A DNA stretch of 64,000 bases from Jackrogersella multiformis. Its lineage: Eukaryota > Ascomycota > Sordariomycetes > Xylariales > Hypoxylaceae. The notes beneath the pieces are model-generated. The model was not told where the DNA came from and did not search any database. It saw nothing but the letters and a program-made list of their open reading frames with translations. The first letter of the stretch is position 1. Each line of letters opens with the position of its first letter. The stretch is taken from positions 4,402,001-4,466,000 of the forward strand of contig CADCXD010000001.1 in assembly GCA_902806575.1 (NCBI GenBank). The letters run 5' to 3'. The translations under genes and the position numbers were made by a program. Positions 44,500 to 57,902 of the stretch are shown one piece after another.

Positions 44500-47400
44500 C
44501 TGGGTGGTGAAGTCAGCAGCCACCTTTTTCTTCTCCCAAAGCTCACGTAGTCAAGAGAAGGAGTGTGTCGGTCATGAAAACGATAGGTTCGAGTCTGGAA
44601 AGTCTGGAGAGGCTGGTTTTATTTACCGCGTAGTCCTACCCACGCTTCGATTGGACCTAGCCGGAAGCATCCGAGATGCCTATGAAGTCGACAAGGCTGG
44701 AAAGGAATACTACCCAGATGGTAAAGCCTAGTAAAAATAGATGGGCTATGTGCCAGGTTGGCCCCCCTTCGGGGACTCGGCTCTGGGAGTAAACGTGCCC
44801 GGGAGGATTTATTTAGATCGGCTAACTCACATGAAGCTGTTTGTCAACTGAATTCCCATAGCCTTGAATGTTGTACGACATGTTCCACATAGGAGCTTGG
44901 GTCAAGTTTATGCTAAGCTTAATTGCAGGTCAGAGTAACGAAATATTATGGATAGGGATGGAACTTGAGGCGGTGTTCGTGGTAGACGGTGTGGAGCTAT
45001 ACCCCAGGAGTAGCCTGGTAGGGCTGATTACTTAGATATTCGGCCAGATCTTCCAAATTCATAGTCTTTCTCTTTTAAATATTATATGGTAAGTAGACCA
45101 ATATTGTTATCGTGCTATCGAATACCTCGCTGGCAGGGTAATCAGTGACCAACCAATGCCACGGATGCTTAGCAGCCTCTGCCTAGCGTTGGCAACCGGG
45201 CGGCGGCCTTAAGAGCTATTCGAGTACTATCTACTTGAGGACAACATGCCACGTGCCAGTGAGTAGGGTAGGGCAGCATTGTGGCATTCTTGATATCTCC
45301 ATGCTATTCGGCGATGATCACATAAGGCAGAACCACAAGCAAGCAGTATTCGGGACAGCATGCATGGTCCCGATGACAAGCCATCTTCGACCATGGTTCG
45401 GATCGTGGACAGCTAATAGTCGGGTGTGCTCGGCGTAGGATTTGAAAATATGGAGGGTTTCTATATAGAGATCCGGGGAGTCGTTTCCCGGGAGCAGTTG
45501 TTTTGGTAGGGATCCTCCTAGGGGTTCTCGAAACGCCTAGATAGTAAAGGTCTTGAGTCATCAGGCTCTATTCGGTGCCTTCGTGCTACGCAGAATCCTT
45601 GCCTTTTAATGCATTGAGATAGGCAATGCCCTACCGACTGGCAAACCTAGCCGTGCCTGTAGAAGATGTTTCTATTATAGTCAGCATAATTCGGTCTACC
45701 TCAGACCTAAAAGCAACAGAGTAGATGTCCATATTGAGTTTGAGGCGTATTAGGAGTCTTGTCTGCGACATCTCTTGCGTTCTATAGATATAATTATACC
45801 TACATGGCATAGTAAACCCATGGACCTGTGTCCTTGGATCATGTGAGATAATATCATCGGCCCTACCGTTCTTTCACATACCAAACCCTAATCCCTTAAA
45901 TCCATCACCGGTCCCGAGAGATGAAACATAAGTGATATATCAGAGTTGATTCGGATATAATTAACTGGTCGTAATTTCGTTATAGATATATATAACCATA
46001 TTTATTGATAGCTTTGAAATGAGGTACGGGGGTCAGACTTTAGGCTTAGTGTTAAAGATATTAAGGGGAGGACGTTACACAGCTCCCTTTATTTCTATTG
46101 AAGCTGAGTTTAGAACGCATAGGAACCAAGTAGACTCACTATTACTTATGTTCATAAATAACAACTTTATGGCCGATTATTTTAGCTATTAGTTGTAACC
46201 TCAGACTCGGCTCCGGGGGAGCTGTGCCGCAGATCTTCTAATGTTAACGATCCAATGAACTGCCTCTCTCCATTGATATCTGCATTCCTTCCCGTTACAA
46301 ACCGCATTGTAAGCAATACATGCATGAAGGTTTCAGAAAGGAGCAACAGCCAATGTCATTTGGCTTGTTTCTAACCTTACAGTGCTTAAACTATTCTCGG
46401 TCTGACGTACGATCCTACAGGCTCGTTTCATTGGTGATGGATATTTAGTGTTGAAATGAAATAAAGAACCAAGCTGACTAAGTTATCCAGCATAGCATTT
46501 TGTAATTTGCCGTTTAATTCGTATCAAATTGACAGAACTACAGTTGTCACCGATCTATTTAGCTATTTTTACCTAATAGGGGCTGAGCAGGGGTTGTTTG
46601 ATGTCTTCTTTCCCCCCTGCCAAGGAGGCGGCTCTATGAAATATGAAATACCTAATCATCATCATTGCTACCTAGGTATACTTCAAATGCCATGGTATAT
46701 TTTTATGTCCCGATCTTGCTAGATATGTCTTGGTGTAGACACCGCAAGTTCTCGCTTTGGCAGGCTAAGTTAAGAACGGCAGTTATCATCGATGTCATTG
46801 GCCGCAACCATCATGCTTTGTTTAAAAGAAAACAGCCAGCTAGGAATACCTAGCTCGACGCGTACTCGCTTACTTACTTGAAAAATGAACCGGTGAAGTT
46901 ATAATGTACCTTGGTACCTAGTTCCCTACTTAATGGCATCTGATACAGCCGAATGACCACTGACGTTTCGATAGTCAACTCTTGGTGTGAGACTCCCAAA
47001 AATATGTTGACGAATAATCTGGACTCTAGTGCGCATTGTCACCGGAAAGCGCCCGGCCGTCCATGCCGTTGCGCTATCCGTTGTCCATGGCGCCTTGACT
47101 ATAGGAGAGTAGAGGCTGCTATATAGTTGAGGAGGCGCCACGTACACTACGTCTATGCGGTGCCGAGTTCGTCGGCCTCTGATAGGCATCTTCAGGGAAT
47201 CGTCTCACGGAAAACTGCAGGAGTCTTGGCACATTCTACTATTCGAATCTGCCACCATCACTCAACCTGCAACTCAAATTGCTTGGAGTTCCTTTTGATT
47301 ATGCTCCCATACGTCTCGGTGCCCTAGAAGCCCATATGTATACATGCCGGTTTAATCCCAAGGCTGTCACTCAATCTTTACTCTGCTCTCTTGAATATAC

Positions 47401-50400
47401 ATATATGATGGCACCTCCTGCCTCTTCTTGATATGTCCTGCGACTGCGGGTTGCCGTTCTGCCTTCATTGGTCACATAGTCGAGTTTACTATGGATGATA
47501 CTCCGCGCATGAGGGCTTTGGACGGCAGGTCCTCATTCCTGTGAGAGAAACCGGAGAGTGCATACCCTAGCTGCTTAAGGGGTAACATACCTATCGGTAT
47601 GCAATGATGATAACACCCTAGTTAATCACTACTCGAAGTACAATCAGTGCTCTCATTCTCTGCATTGATACCGGATGTTTCATAGACGCCAGCGACCTCG
47701 CTAAACCAAGGATGTACCGGGTTAGGTACTAAGAGACACAGGTCCGCGATAGGAAGTGGTGGCGATCGGGCATCAAACTTGTGCTCCGAGGTGAAGCATA
47801 GTTGAGCTTTCAATAATATTGTCACTTGAGATATCAACGAGCTCTGGCTAATGATGAGCATCTGTCATATCTTGGAAGCCTCAGGGGACAGTTTGTAAAA
47901 GCCACTGCGATAGCGTTTCGAACGAATCAAACGAGACTTCTTCATGTGAGCCAGCTCACGCTCAGACATTATCCGTTCAAGGGCAATGCTAGTTTGTATA
48001 CGCTAATCAATATCATCATATCCATACACCGACACTACTAGGGGTATGCGTAAAGCGTATGTGAGTTGTTCATTGCTGCTGTGAGTCAGAATCTCTACGC
48101 TGGATTACCACAGTCTTCACTGCTGACGAATTCACAGACTTTCATACCTACAGGATGATTGCTTGTCCAGCGTAGGGCTGCCACGACACTGCTTCGTCAA
48201 AAGGACAAGAAACATCCTAAGGGGTCAGAGTTTGGTCACTGGATACACGTGGGTGCGCAGACTCTTTCACGGCAACATCACCGAGCCTAGGCAGCAAAGG
48301 TATCGAGGCTCTGACGCATATTTTTGAAGGATATTCTACCTAGGCAGCACTCGCTACTATTATTCATGACGGCTATGCTACGATAGTAAGCAATAGTAGC
48401 CCAAATAAGGGGTAACTTAGCTATGTCTTGCGTGTACCATGAGAACTATCCAGTGAGGTCCAAAACTCAGAGAGTCTATCTATTTTGATTTACGTCTTAG
48501 CTATCGGGCAAGACGTCTGAGAGATCACTTCTATTTGAGTCCGCTGTGTTAGGATTTCCCCAACATGGTTGCTCACAAGCTACCTAGTTATAACATGATG
48601 TTATAGATCACAATCAAACCCATATACTTTATCTATAAAGCTATGTCACTTCCAGATCCCCAGGAAATATGTTAAGGCTTTATTTTCTTCTCTTTCGATA
48701 GAGCTATCAAACTAAGAGAATTATCACTTTTGTGACAATATAGAACTCGCAAGATTAGGATTATCTCAAGCTATAATCTAGGTACGAACCACTGTCCATC
48801 ATCATCAAGCCTCATATTACGCAATGGAACCTAACCATAACTTACTTCACTCCTAACTGCTTATTATATCTTTAACCAGAGAGTAAGGAACTGGGAGAAG
48901 GGGATAAACAGGTAACTACATGTTCGATGAATAACTATTCAGGCACTTATTAGGCGTGTATATCAGACTAGGCCCAACCGACTCTACAGATCCAAGTAAT
49001 TCATACTCGTGGAAAGATGGCTTCATAGGATCAACAATCTAATTGCGAGGTGTCAGCTTATTACTTGGAGGATTGCACATATGGCTACGACGTCATAAAA
49101 ATAACACCGCATCTGACGAATAGGTACCCAGGTAGTTAGTGCTGCCTACCGCAGATGGCGCTGGCTGCGCGAAATTTGTACCAACACGCACACACGGCAC
49201 CTATATGATGCCTATATGTCTATATGATGTCCAATCGCAATCGAACGTCACTGATCATAAAACGATGGCCAGTGTGTACTTTCAACTGTTGATATGTCAC
49301 TTTAAGCTTAATGCCCCTTGTTGGCTGGTCCGAATCTGCCCAATAGCCATGTAAACTTCAAGCAGGCATGAGAGATATGATCAAGCTCATACACATGTGT
49401 TGTCGGCAGTTTGAACTCGGGCACCAGGCTGTCGGGGAGAGCACGTCAAAAGGTTACGTCGCAGGATCAATAGGATTATAGCGTGGGAGAAGTAATTCGA
49501 TCCTTGCATCCGCACGAAACTCCATCTCCTTTTCTTTACTGTGTTTGTGCGATACCTTACAGTATAGGTGTTTTGTTATGTTTACTTAATCATAATAATG
49601 CCGTTAATGGGGGCAGGTCGTCGGCATTTCCGTAGCATCGTGAGAACCAAAACGGGCGAAGGAACCGAGGGCCTGGTGTTGCGCTAACGAAGGAAACCAA
49701 AATGGGCTTTTTCGAAAGCACATCGCAGGCAAACATACACAGTGGCAATTCCTCAAATGGCAGGTGTTCATGCTAGCTGAATCCCAAACACACTTGGCTT
49801 CGAACGTACCTAGGTACGTAGGTATGTCGCAGACGAATGCGATGCGATCGTCGTGCATCAAGCGTGGGGGAACATGTACGTTTGAAGGTATATCCCACCT
49901 AAGAGCTTTCAACTAACAATAGCTATATGTATACTACCTTCCCATCACAGGATGATGGTGATAATAATAACAAACATATAATTGCCAAATCGGTATGCCA
50001 TTCCCTAGGTCAGCGAACGCAGTTTCATGGCATCCCGGCTTCGAATTATGAAGATCGATCCAAAAGAGCGGGCGACCATTGCAGCATCCAGACTAGTAAT
50101 GAGAAACAATTCTTCACATAGTAGTTACATAATCCTAAAAGAGTAAGAAATAGCGGTGGTGGACGTCCAAGGACGAGGAGATGGAAGCCGGATTCTGCGC
50201 TATCGCCCGTCCTCCCTCACGATGCATGTGTGTAAGGAAGTACACCGATGCTGCGAGGTTGGCCAGCCTCAGGTCTGTAACCGCCACGCTTAGTGTACGA
50301 CGGCAAGGCACGCCCACGGGGAAAACATTATGAAACAACCCTATTCGGTACCTACATATTGCACACGAGAGTCTATACCAAGAGACCCGGCTGCCGGGTG

Positions 50401-50425
50401 CCGGTCAAGAAACTTGATCCGGCCG

Positions 50426-50518
50426 CGCCACGGTTGTCTCACTATCCGGAAGGCTAAAAAAGCCTGCGTGGAAAGGGAGCCTGCAGTCGGGTCGCAATGT
50501 GATAAGAAGTCTGATTAG
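50426..50518 (+). pseudogene. Possible decayed Zn2Cys6 domain fragment
   Basis: The plus-strand frame from 50426 reads RHGCLTIRKAKKAC, then VEREPAVGSQCDKK and a stop. This resembles the fungal binuclear zinc cluster (GCLTCRxRKKxCDExxPxCxxC): the GCLT start, the spacing of six residues to a cysteine, the KK-x-C and E-x-x-P steps and a terminal C-x-K-K all fit. The second cysteine is isoleucine, the fourth is valine, and the last pair is off by one residue. No regulator middle domain follows. It is either a pseudogene remnant of a transcription factor or a chance resemblance. Confidence 0.28.
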
Positions 50519-51271
50519 AGAGAGAAGATGCGAGGGAGGAAGCCGTTCACACCGCCTGCGTCGGGGCGAGGCAGACCCCGGCACTATAGCCCTTTTTCTT
50601 TTTGTTTTCTATTCACTACCTACCTATGCGATTCTGTATCACGGCTACTTGCAAAGATGGTGAAACAAATAAGGCTCAAGTCGAATGGTCTAGAGCGAGG
50701 GATTGACACCAAGCTGGCCAGAAAAAGATGACGGGCGTCCAGGGCCATCAACGTTCGACGAGAAGGTTGGCTTTTTACTGTAGTATAGGTAGGCATACAT
50801 CGCCATTGGTTATCGACGGGCTTCTCCCCTGATCGGCGGAATCTACAGAACCCTCGCTACTGCATGGAAGATTCCTACGCGTAGTCCCATTGGGATCCGA
50901 GATGCAGCAGAAGCGTGATTATTAGCAAGGGCCCCCCCTAGGCATTGGCGTTGGTTTCAAAGTCGCATTTCCACGAATGTTCTATTAATCTTTCCACGGT
51001 CTAATAAGAGAGGCCGGTACGCACAGACGCGCCGGTGAGTTTTCCGGACGTCCCTTGGGCTTGGGAACAAATCTCGAGGCTCAAAAAAGAAAAACCGAAA
51101 ACCTCGAGGTAACAGCGGGAGATTTGAAAATTTCCCGTCGCTTCGAGAGTGGCTTGATTCGGGTTCCAAAGAAGGCTGGGTGTGGGGATGGGCTTGCAAC
51201 GCCGCGGACAGTGCACGTATAAGCTGACACAGGGGCCCTAGAGAGGTTGAATTGAAGAGATGGGAGGAGGT

Positions 51272-51295
51272 GGGAAGGGGGAAGGGGGAAGGGGG
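51272..51295 (+). other. G-quadruplex-forming polypurine repeat
   Basis: Four G-tracts (one of 3 and three of 5) are separated by AA spacers, giving about three tandem GGGGGAA units in a longer purine run. This fits the canonical G-quadruplex rule with 2-base loops on the plus strand. The function is unknown. Confidence 0.75.
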
Positions 51296-53956
51296 AAAGC
51301 TATGATGGTCGATATATGAAGACAACCTCGCTCCTGTCATGCAGTTATGGTAAAAAGTAGTATTTGAGTGACAATAAATCCCGGAGAAGGGGCACATTAA
51401 AACAATAATTAGCTATTCGTGGTACCGTGACGACTAGCACCACGCCATCGTGAAGTCTGTCCTCTCTGCACCATGCCTACCGACCTCCCCATTTGTTTGG
51501 TTCATGCTACGGAGTGAACATGGCTGGCGCATGTTGGTTGATAAGGTTGGAAGTAATGTTCACCATGTAGCACATAATTTAGCGGCCTGTCTTCCGCACA
51601 TCGCGGCGAATCGACGGCATCCTAGATTCCTTCTGAGATACACACACTAATAGACGGCGGATTCTTTATGTACAGAAGAAACCAGGATGTGGCCGAGATT
51701 TCGGTTGGGGGCGCTGCTACATAGTTTTTTGACTGCGACCAACATAGCAATATGGCCTTTCCAGTACCTATAGATCTTATAGATGGACTTAATGAGGCGA
51801 GTTATGTCGGAATGGATAGATACCGTAGTATGTGAAGGATTGCCTGACTGCCTGATTGCTATAAAATCGAAGGATAATGAATACCTACACTAGGAGGTAG
51901 GAATCATAATACACGCATTATTGATTTAGTGCCTTACTACGATGCGATCATATAGCAGTCCGGGAGCGAATCCCGTAGATCTAAACACTAGCTGATCGCC
52001 AGCAGGTTGGTTACATATTTGGAAAAAGGAATCCTTCTTTTATTCTTAGCTTATCGAGATATCTTAGCAACGGTAAGCACTTAGAGAATACTTGCAGGAG
52101 ATCATAGTAGCGCATGATATAAGTAAGTTTACGAAGGAATTGCGACATATTATGATAATAACAAACCTATAATAGAAATATCTCGGTCCTAATTTTAACG
52201 GAGCGTATTATTGAAACTTGCGTTGCTAAATATGCCTACCGAGATCGCATGATCCGAATTGTGTATGCGTTACCATAACTTTCGACTGGAATACGAGCAA
52301 ATAACTCGTAGGGCTCGGATTATTTCCATCTCCATTTTATTTTTATTTGTATACCTAGGTATTCTTCGCTACATACATACATACTTGCCAGCTTACCACC
52401 TCGTGTTTGTCTTGGTGTGTGCTGCTGCCCATAGCGGCGGCAACTGAGCAAACTTTTCGTGCCCTACGTTGTCGGATAGGTTCGCTGCGGTTTGTTTGCG
52501 TTGGCATGGGAGCAACAACGTCGATCCGCTGAGATCCCGACGGCTTGGAACATTCTCTCTAAGCGAGTTGATTTTCGGAGACCTGAAGCACTCTAGCTGC
52601 TGGTAATCTACGATGGCATCTTGGAACAGTTACAGTAGGTACATATGTATGAGGTAGGTACGCAGTAAGGGGGGCTAGGGCACGCACGCGCGCACTGACG
52701 AAAGTGCCTGCAGTGAATATGCACAAATTCTGAGAAGCGATTCGCTTATCAGTAGACTTATTAACAGCGGCAGGTTTGCTGCAATGCAACTCCTCGCTAG
52801 GATAGATGCCTGAGGTAGGTATAGTACTATATAACTACAGTAGTCGTCGGTATGAGGGCTTCCTATGGGCCGTCTCGCCGACGTGGGATTTCTTTAGATT
52901 CTACCCTCGAGCGGCGGCCGATTCCGAATCTCTTGTGCAAGTCATCATCTTCCCTGTCATTTGGAGTCGCTGATAATCCTAAACGACCGTCGCTTGGCCC
53001 CGGTGGGCCGTCAATTGTGGGTATGAACCAGAGTTGGGACGTAGGTTATGTATGCATTCAATATCGCGCTCCGGATGTGTTTGGATAATGATATCCAGTT
53101 GCATATTATGTAAAAACCATTCCCCCGGATCGACGAGAGACATAAGTTTCGTGGGAACCCAGCCTTCACAACCTTCAGGGGCCGGACTAAAAGCGTGGAG
53201 ATCATTGCCGCATGTAGTAAAGCTAAGGTGACCGACGCTTCTCGATTTATGAGCGTGGAGTAGGTACTAGCTGGCTAGTAGAGCATTCATCTGGAGAATA
53301 ATTCGGGCGGGGAGGTAGGGGTTTCTGAATTTCCAACTTCTGATGGATCTACACTAGCTTGATAATCCAGGGGTTTTTCCTTGAGCATGCCCAGACTCGT
53401 TATTAGTCCGTGGTGCTTGGCGGATTACCGAAATCTGTTTCCGCGGCCCAATAACAGACCCTACATGTAAGCCTTTTTCATGCCGACACTTCGGATTGTG
53501 GCTTGAATATTGAGCAAAAAAAAAGAAAAAAAAAAAAAGCAAGAAACAAGGCCTCGACGCTTGTGTTCCCGTCTTACACGCATAAGGAGGCGGAAAACCT
53601 TGGAAGACGCAAATAATATGTAGAGTATCGTATTGCCCTGAACTAGTCGACTCTAGGCTGGGTACCTATGGATACTATAATAGTTCGGAATGTATTTAGG
53701 TAGGAATGCGTATTATGTTAGTACTATGTGGTATGTAGTTTGGAACGTGCTAGTGTGCTCTCGCGAGTAGGGATATCCAGAGCATTGTACTTGATAGGAA
53801 GTAGACTAGAAGAAATAGGAAGAAATCTTGGTAACTACCGAGATTATATGTTGTAATGCTAGCAGTTGAGTAACTTGAAACGAGAGGATAGCTTCCTCAT
53901 TAAGACATTTGTCAAGATTGTCCCAAGCTCTTGGGTCCTTTGAAGCCATCACTGAC

Positions 53957-53991
53957 TTACCTACCTAGGTAGGTATGTATGTATGTATGTT
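53957..53991. repeat. TACCTAGGTA element with (TATG)n tail
   Basis: ACCTACCTAGGTAGGTA is followed by several TATG/GTAT units. The palindrome appears to have seeded a microsatellite, as in other copies in this window. Confidence 0.7.
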
Positions 53992-56900
53992 TACCTTGGT
54001 CGAAATTATAACGTAATTGTGCCTGCGTATGGCCTTACAAGGCCGTGCAAGGTATATCCATGATAGGTGCGCTTTATTTTCACACGATGGGATGTTCCGC
54101 CGTCAGTTACTAGGCCAGGGGATAGTTTACGAAGTAGGTAGGTATGTAATACGGTATCTATGTATGTAGATAGAGTTAGGTAAGTTTCTTCATCAATCAG
54201 CCAAGTAAGCCATGTTGGCGCTGGTGGCTTTTCGGGAGCCCACACGGCGTACCTGGCTGCATTTGCAATTCATCTTTCATTGGTCAATCGAGGAAAGCAT
54301 ACGTATGCAGCTTGCTTAACCATCTAGGTAGTATCAACACGTTCTTCGTGAGCCTCATTATCGATTATCGATGCAAACAACTGAGCAGTGCTACCTACTA
54401 CCTACTACCTACTATCTTCGTTGCTATCGAGTGGAAATTACGATGTATGATCCCTATACTCCCGTTAAATTAGGTACTCTATCTACCTACCTAGGAAGTT
54501 TAAGTAGGCAGGCCAGGTAGGTAGCTGCTCGAGTCCTTCATCACTTTACTACTTACCTAGGTACGTATGTAGAAATGAATGTTAGTACCGAGCCCCTAAA
54601 GGAAGCAAGCTTGCATCGGAGTGGAGAGTTGGAGTTGAAGATTTTCCAAGCCAACATACCGACTGGACTTACGCGGTATAAACACCGAGTCTTTTGACTG
54701 GATACCGCGCGGACATGTAATTCATGTTACTAAAAAGTAAACACCTGCATGCGGAGAGAGGGGGGAGGGCTCAAGCCAGAGTCCCGCAGACAATATCTAG
54801 CAGCTTAGTTACATACTGTAGGTAAAAAAGTGAGCTGTAGAACACATATCCTTGTCATTACTTACCTATACTACCTTTAAACTGTCGGAACTCGATATCT
54901 CGATATACATACTAGTAGGCTTAACCCCTAGGTAAACTCAGCAGAGAAAATGGCTTCAGCCTGACAATCTACCGGCTGCTTGATCCGATGGTATGGTAAT
55001 GGTGTGGTATACTATGGCATGGGGTACTTATTTCATGACGCCAGCTTTTGACGTTGGGTATTATCGAAGGTTAGAACGGGGAAGACCTTAGGGCGTCCTC
55101 GGTGCATCATAAGTGCGAATATAGCTCTGCCAGACTAGCATTGACAAGTAGCTGTCTTAACTAGTACGTACCTAGGTAGTAAACTGCACCTAACGAAGAC
55201 CCACGGTCTATGATCCACAGTCTATGTACGGTCTACGGTAATTGAAGAGACAGGAGCACCGATGACGATCTAAGCTGTTGTTCTGACCCTGAACGATACT
55301 AATCGAAGCCCCGTTCGTGTCCCGGACTCCCAGGCAGTTGTTTCTTTCGGCGTTTCTGTTTCATACTATAATCCGGAGTGGCTCAGAGCACCTATTCTTT
55401 CGATGGTTGTTTCGTTTCATCGGTTAGATTGTCGAATTTATCTTTGACAGCATACCTACCCAGGTATATAGAGCGAATACTTAACCGACAGCAACGACTA
55501 GGATCTCCGCGTGTGTGGCTGGTACTGGCACATGTTTTGCAACGTTGCCCCGTGTCGACTAGCTGCTTTGAGTATCTGCACAGTTCCCAATATCCTCACC
55601 TTCCAAACAACACAAGCCGAGCTGCATTTCACGACATTAACCACCGAGACCACGGCACAGGCTTATATAGATTTCTTCAAAGGGTAAGTTTCGGAGGACG
55701 AAGATCGGCGTAAGAGACATAAACCGGCTGGACCTGTGAGATCAAACGAGGTCAGATTATAATATCCGCATGAATTATCGAGTTGCCTCGACACTCCTCT
55801 TTTTTATTTTTTATTTTTATTTTTTTTAATACGAATGCAGCTCTTTTTATCCAATAAGGCTACATGGATATGAATCACTACGAACCCCAGGAGGGTGTAT
55901 CTACAGCAAGGAACATTATTCGAGCACGTTTTTACTCCACTTGAAAACTACGGTTGCGTCGTGGTTTTTTCTCTTTTTTCGAGTTATCGCGAATTATATC
56001 TACATAACTTAAGGTACGTCTTCATGTATTATACACTATTCAAGCCTAGAACAAACCTGCCCCGCGACCTGCCACCATCGTGGGACACTACACAAACAGT
56101 ACCTGGTATATAAAAACTTCTACCTGTTCAGGGTTATAACTTATAGGTCTACATGGTTAGGGTCTCTTTACCCGTCGAATGAGTTGTCCGACGGGTCTGA
56201 GATTGGCTAAAGTTGTGGGCTCTCTGGTTTCGTACTGTAGACCGGTACCAGTCGGTCCCATGAATAACATGTGGCTGTAGCCAAATCTGCACTGTCTGCA
56301 CTGCAGTGTAACAAGGATTCATCCTCAGTGGGGAATACCATGGCTGCAGGGGATGTCGAGACCCCCGTATGCTGGTCGATTTCGGCGGGCTTAGTCTGGC
56401 TGGGAAGTTAGAGATGTTGATCATCGGGGACCCTCTCGAACGAGGACGGCATCCTATGTACAGAGTCTTGAAGTCAAGCCCATCCAATGGCGTGAGAGTA
56501 CTCGTCACGATTAAGTATCCAGATTATTCATAGATCACATCTTACTTTTATGCATTCTTCCCTTAGGTCTCGAGATGCGGCATCACCGTATTACATGCTG
56601 ATCCGAATTTCGTTAGCCCGAATAACCATCTCCCGACAGTGCTGACTACGTCGACATTTCGAAAACATCCCCTTTCTTCTGACCGAATTTGTCGAACGTG
56701 ACCAGACAGCCAGAGGGATCCGAGGGAGAGGCAGAGATATATCCCAATATCCCAATATTCCACCTACAACTCCACCAGACGGATGAACTCATCGCCAGAC
56801 TTCGCGGCTATCGAGGAGAAGCCCCCGAACGTTACGGCTTGCGGAAGAAAGAGAAATGACACCAACCTGATTCTCCGGTGACGTGCCTGAGTTCTTCAAT

Positions 56901-57902
56901 ATCACATTTTATTTTGCATCTGCACCCGCATACGAAGAGCTTCTTGGCCTAACTGGACGCCTCTGACTGTACCTGCATATTCTACAGCCAATTAATCGAA
57001 ATTTGACTCCCCCCTCATTAACATCTAATTGCCGGACCCAACGAAGTAGCAGGTTTTAGATCAGGGCATTTGCTTTTTTGATCTTGACTTCACCCTCTCC
57101 ATATTGGGTGCAGCTCGGCGTGCGTCTACGTTCTCGCCTAAGTTGTGCATCGCAGCTTTAACGGGACGTCGAAATATTTATTTTATAGTACTTAGTACTG
57201 CTTTCGGTGTCCCTGTCCAAGTTTGGCTCTCGAGCCTTGTTCGGAGGCTCGAAGACCCCGGGTTATGATCATATATAATATCATATCATATAAGAGCCGC
57301 AAGCGTTAAAGCTGGCTGTTGATGATCGTGTTTTCGATTCATCGAAATCAGCCGTTGAGCCGGCATACCATAGCAACCTTAGGTGCTGTCGACCCTCGGA
57401 AATCCGTCTGAGGAGGCACGAGAAAGGGTTCCAAGCAAAGCGTGACAGCCCTGGAGACTTCACTTTTCCCGACCAACGGTCCCTCAACCCCCTGTCTATT
57501 ATCCCCCCCCCCCTGTTACATCCAATCCTACCCCCAAAGAACGGACTTGCATGATAATTCAAAGTACATATTACCAGACCACCTCTCCACTACCTACCAA
57601 CTAACCACTGCCCACCGCCCCCATCGCGTCAGTGTCAACACTAGGGATATTCCTTATATCCTACAACCTATCTCCCTGAAGTGACACTGTTGGTCTGCCA
57701 CACCGCCCCCACAGTTTTTTTCTCTTTCCTCTCCTGTGGCTACCTATATGTGCTTTCGCGGACGGAGCCTCTCACGATACTCGAAATTTCGAACCAACAG
57801 CAACCCGGGAATCCCAATCCCGGGGTTGAGCTTTTGTATTATCTCGATTCGCTGGGACATGGTAATAAATTGATGCGTTTCTGATGTTGAGAGTTGTACA
57901 AC

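Larger units (their letters stand above)
44500..57902. other. 13.4 kb gene desert upstream of the bHLH gene
   Basis: The left end is the bHLH 5' region and the right end the leader of the gene at 57903. Between them I find no complete gene. Frames are short, scattered on both strands and without family motifs, except one fragment near 50426 that resembles a broken Zn2Cys6 domain. Other contents are TACCTAGGTA-type elements (46672, 49806, 52354, 53957, 54557 and 55168), a G-quadruplex motif at 51272-51295, T/A-rich runs (53518-53539 and 55799-55828) and a TATG microsatellite at about 53973-53991. A/T-rich patches at about 45950-46160 and 48590-48780 could be decayed repeats. Confidence 0.5.

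Noticed and set aside
44560..44640. Possible tRNA B box (GGTTCGAGTC)
   Set aside because: It lacks a matching A box and a cloverleaf; it is probably part of the bHLH upstream region.
56149..56508. 119-codon minus-strand frame near the right end of the desert
   Set aside because: No recognisable family and no supporting context; too weak to call.
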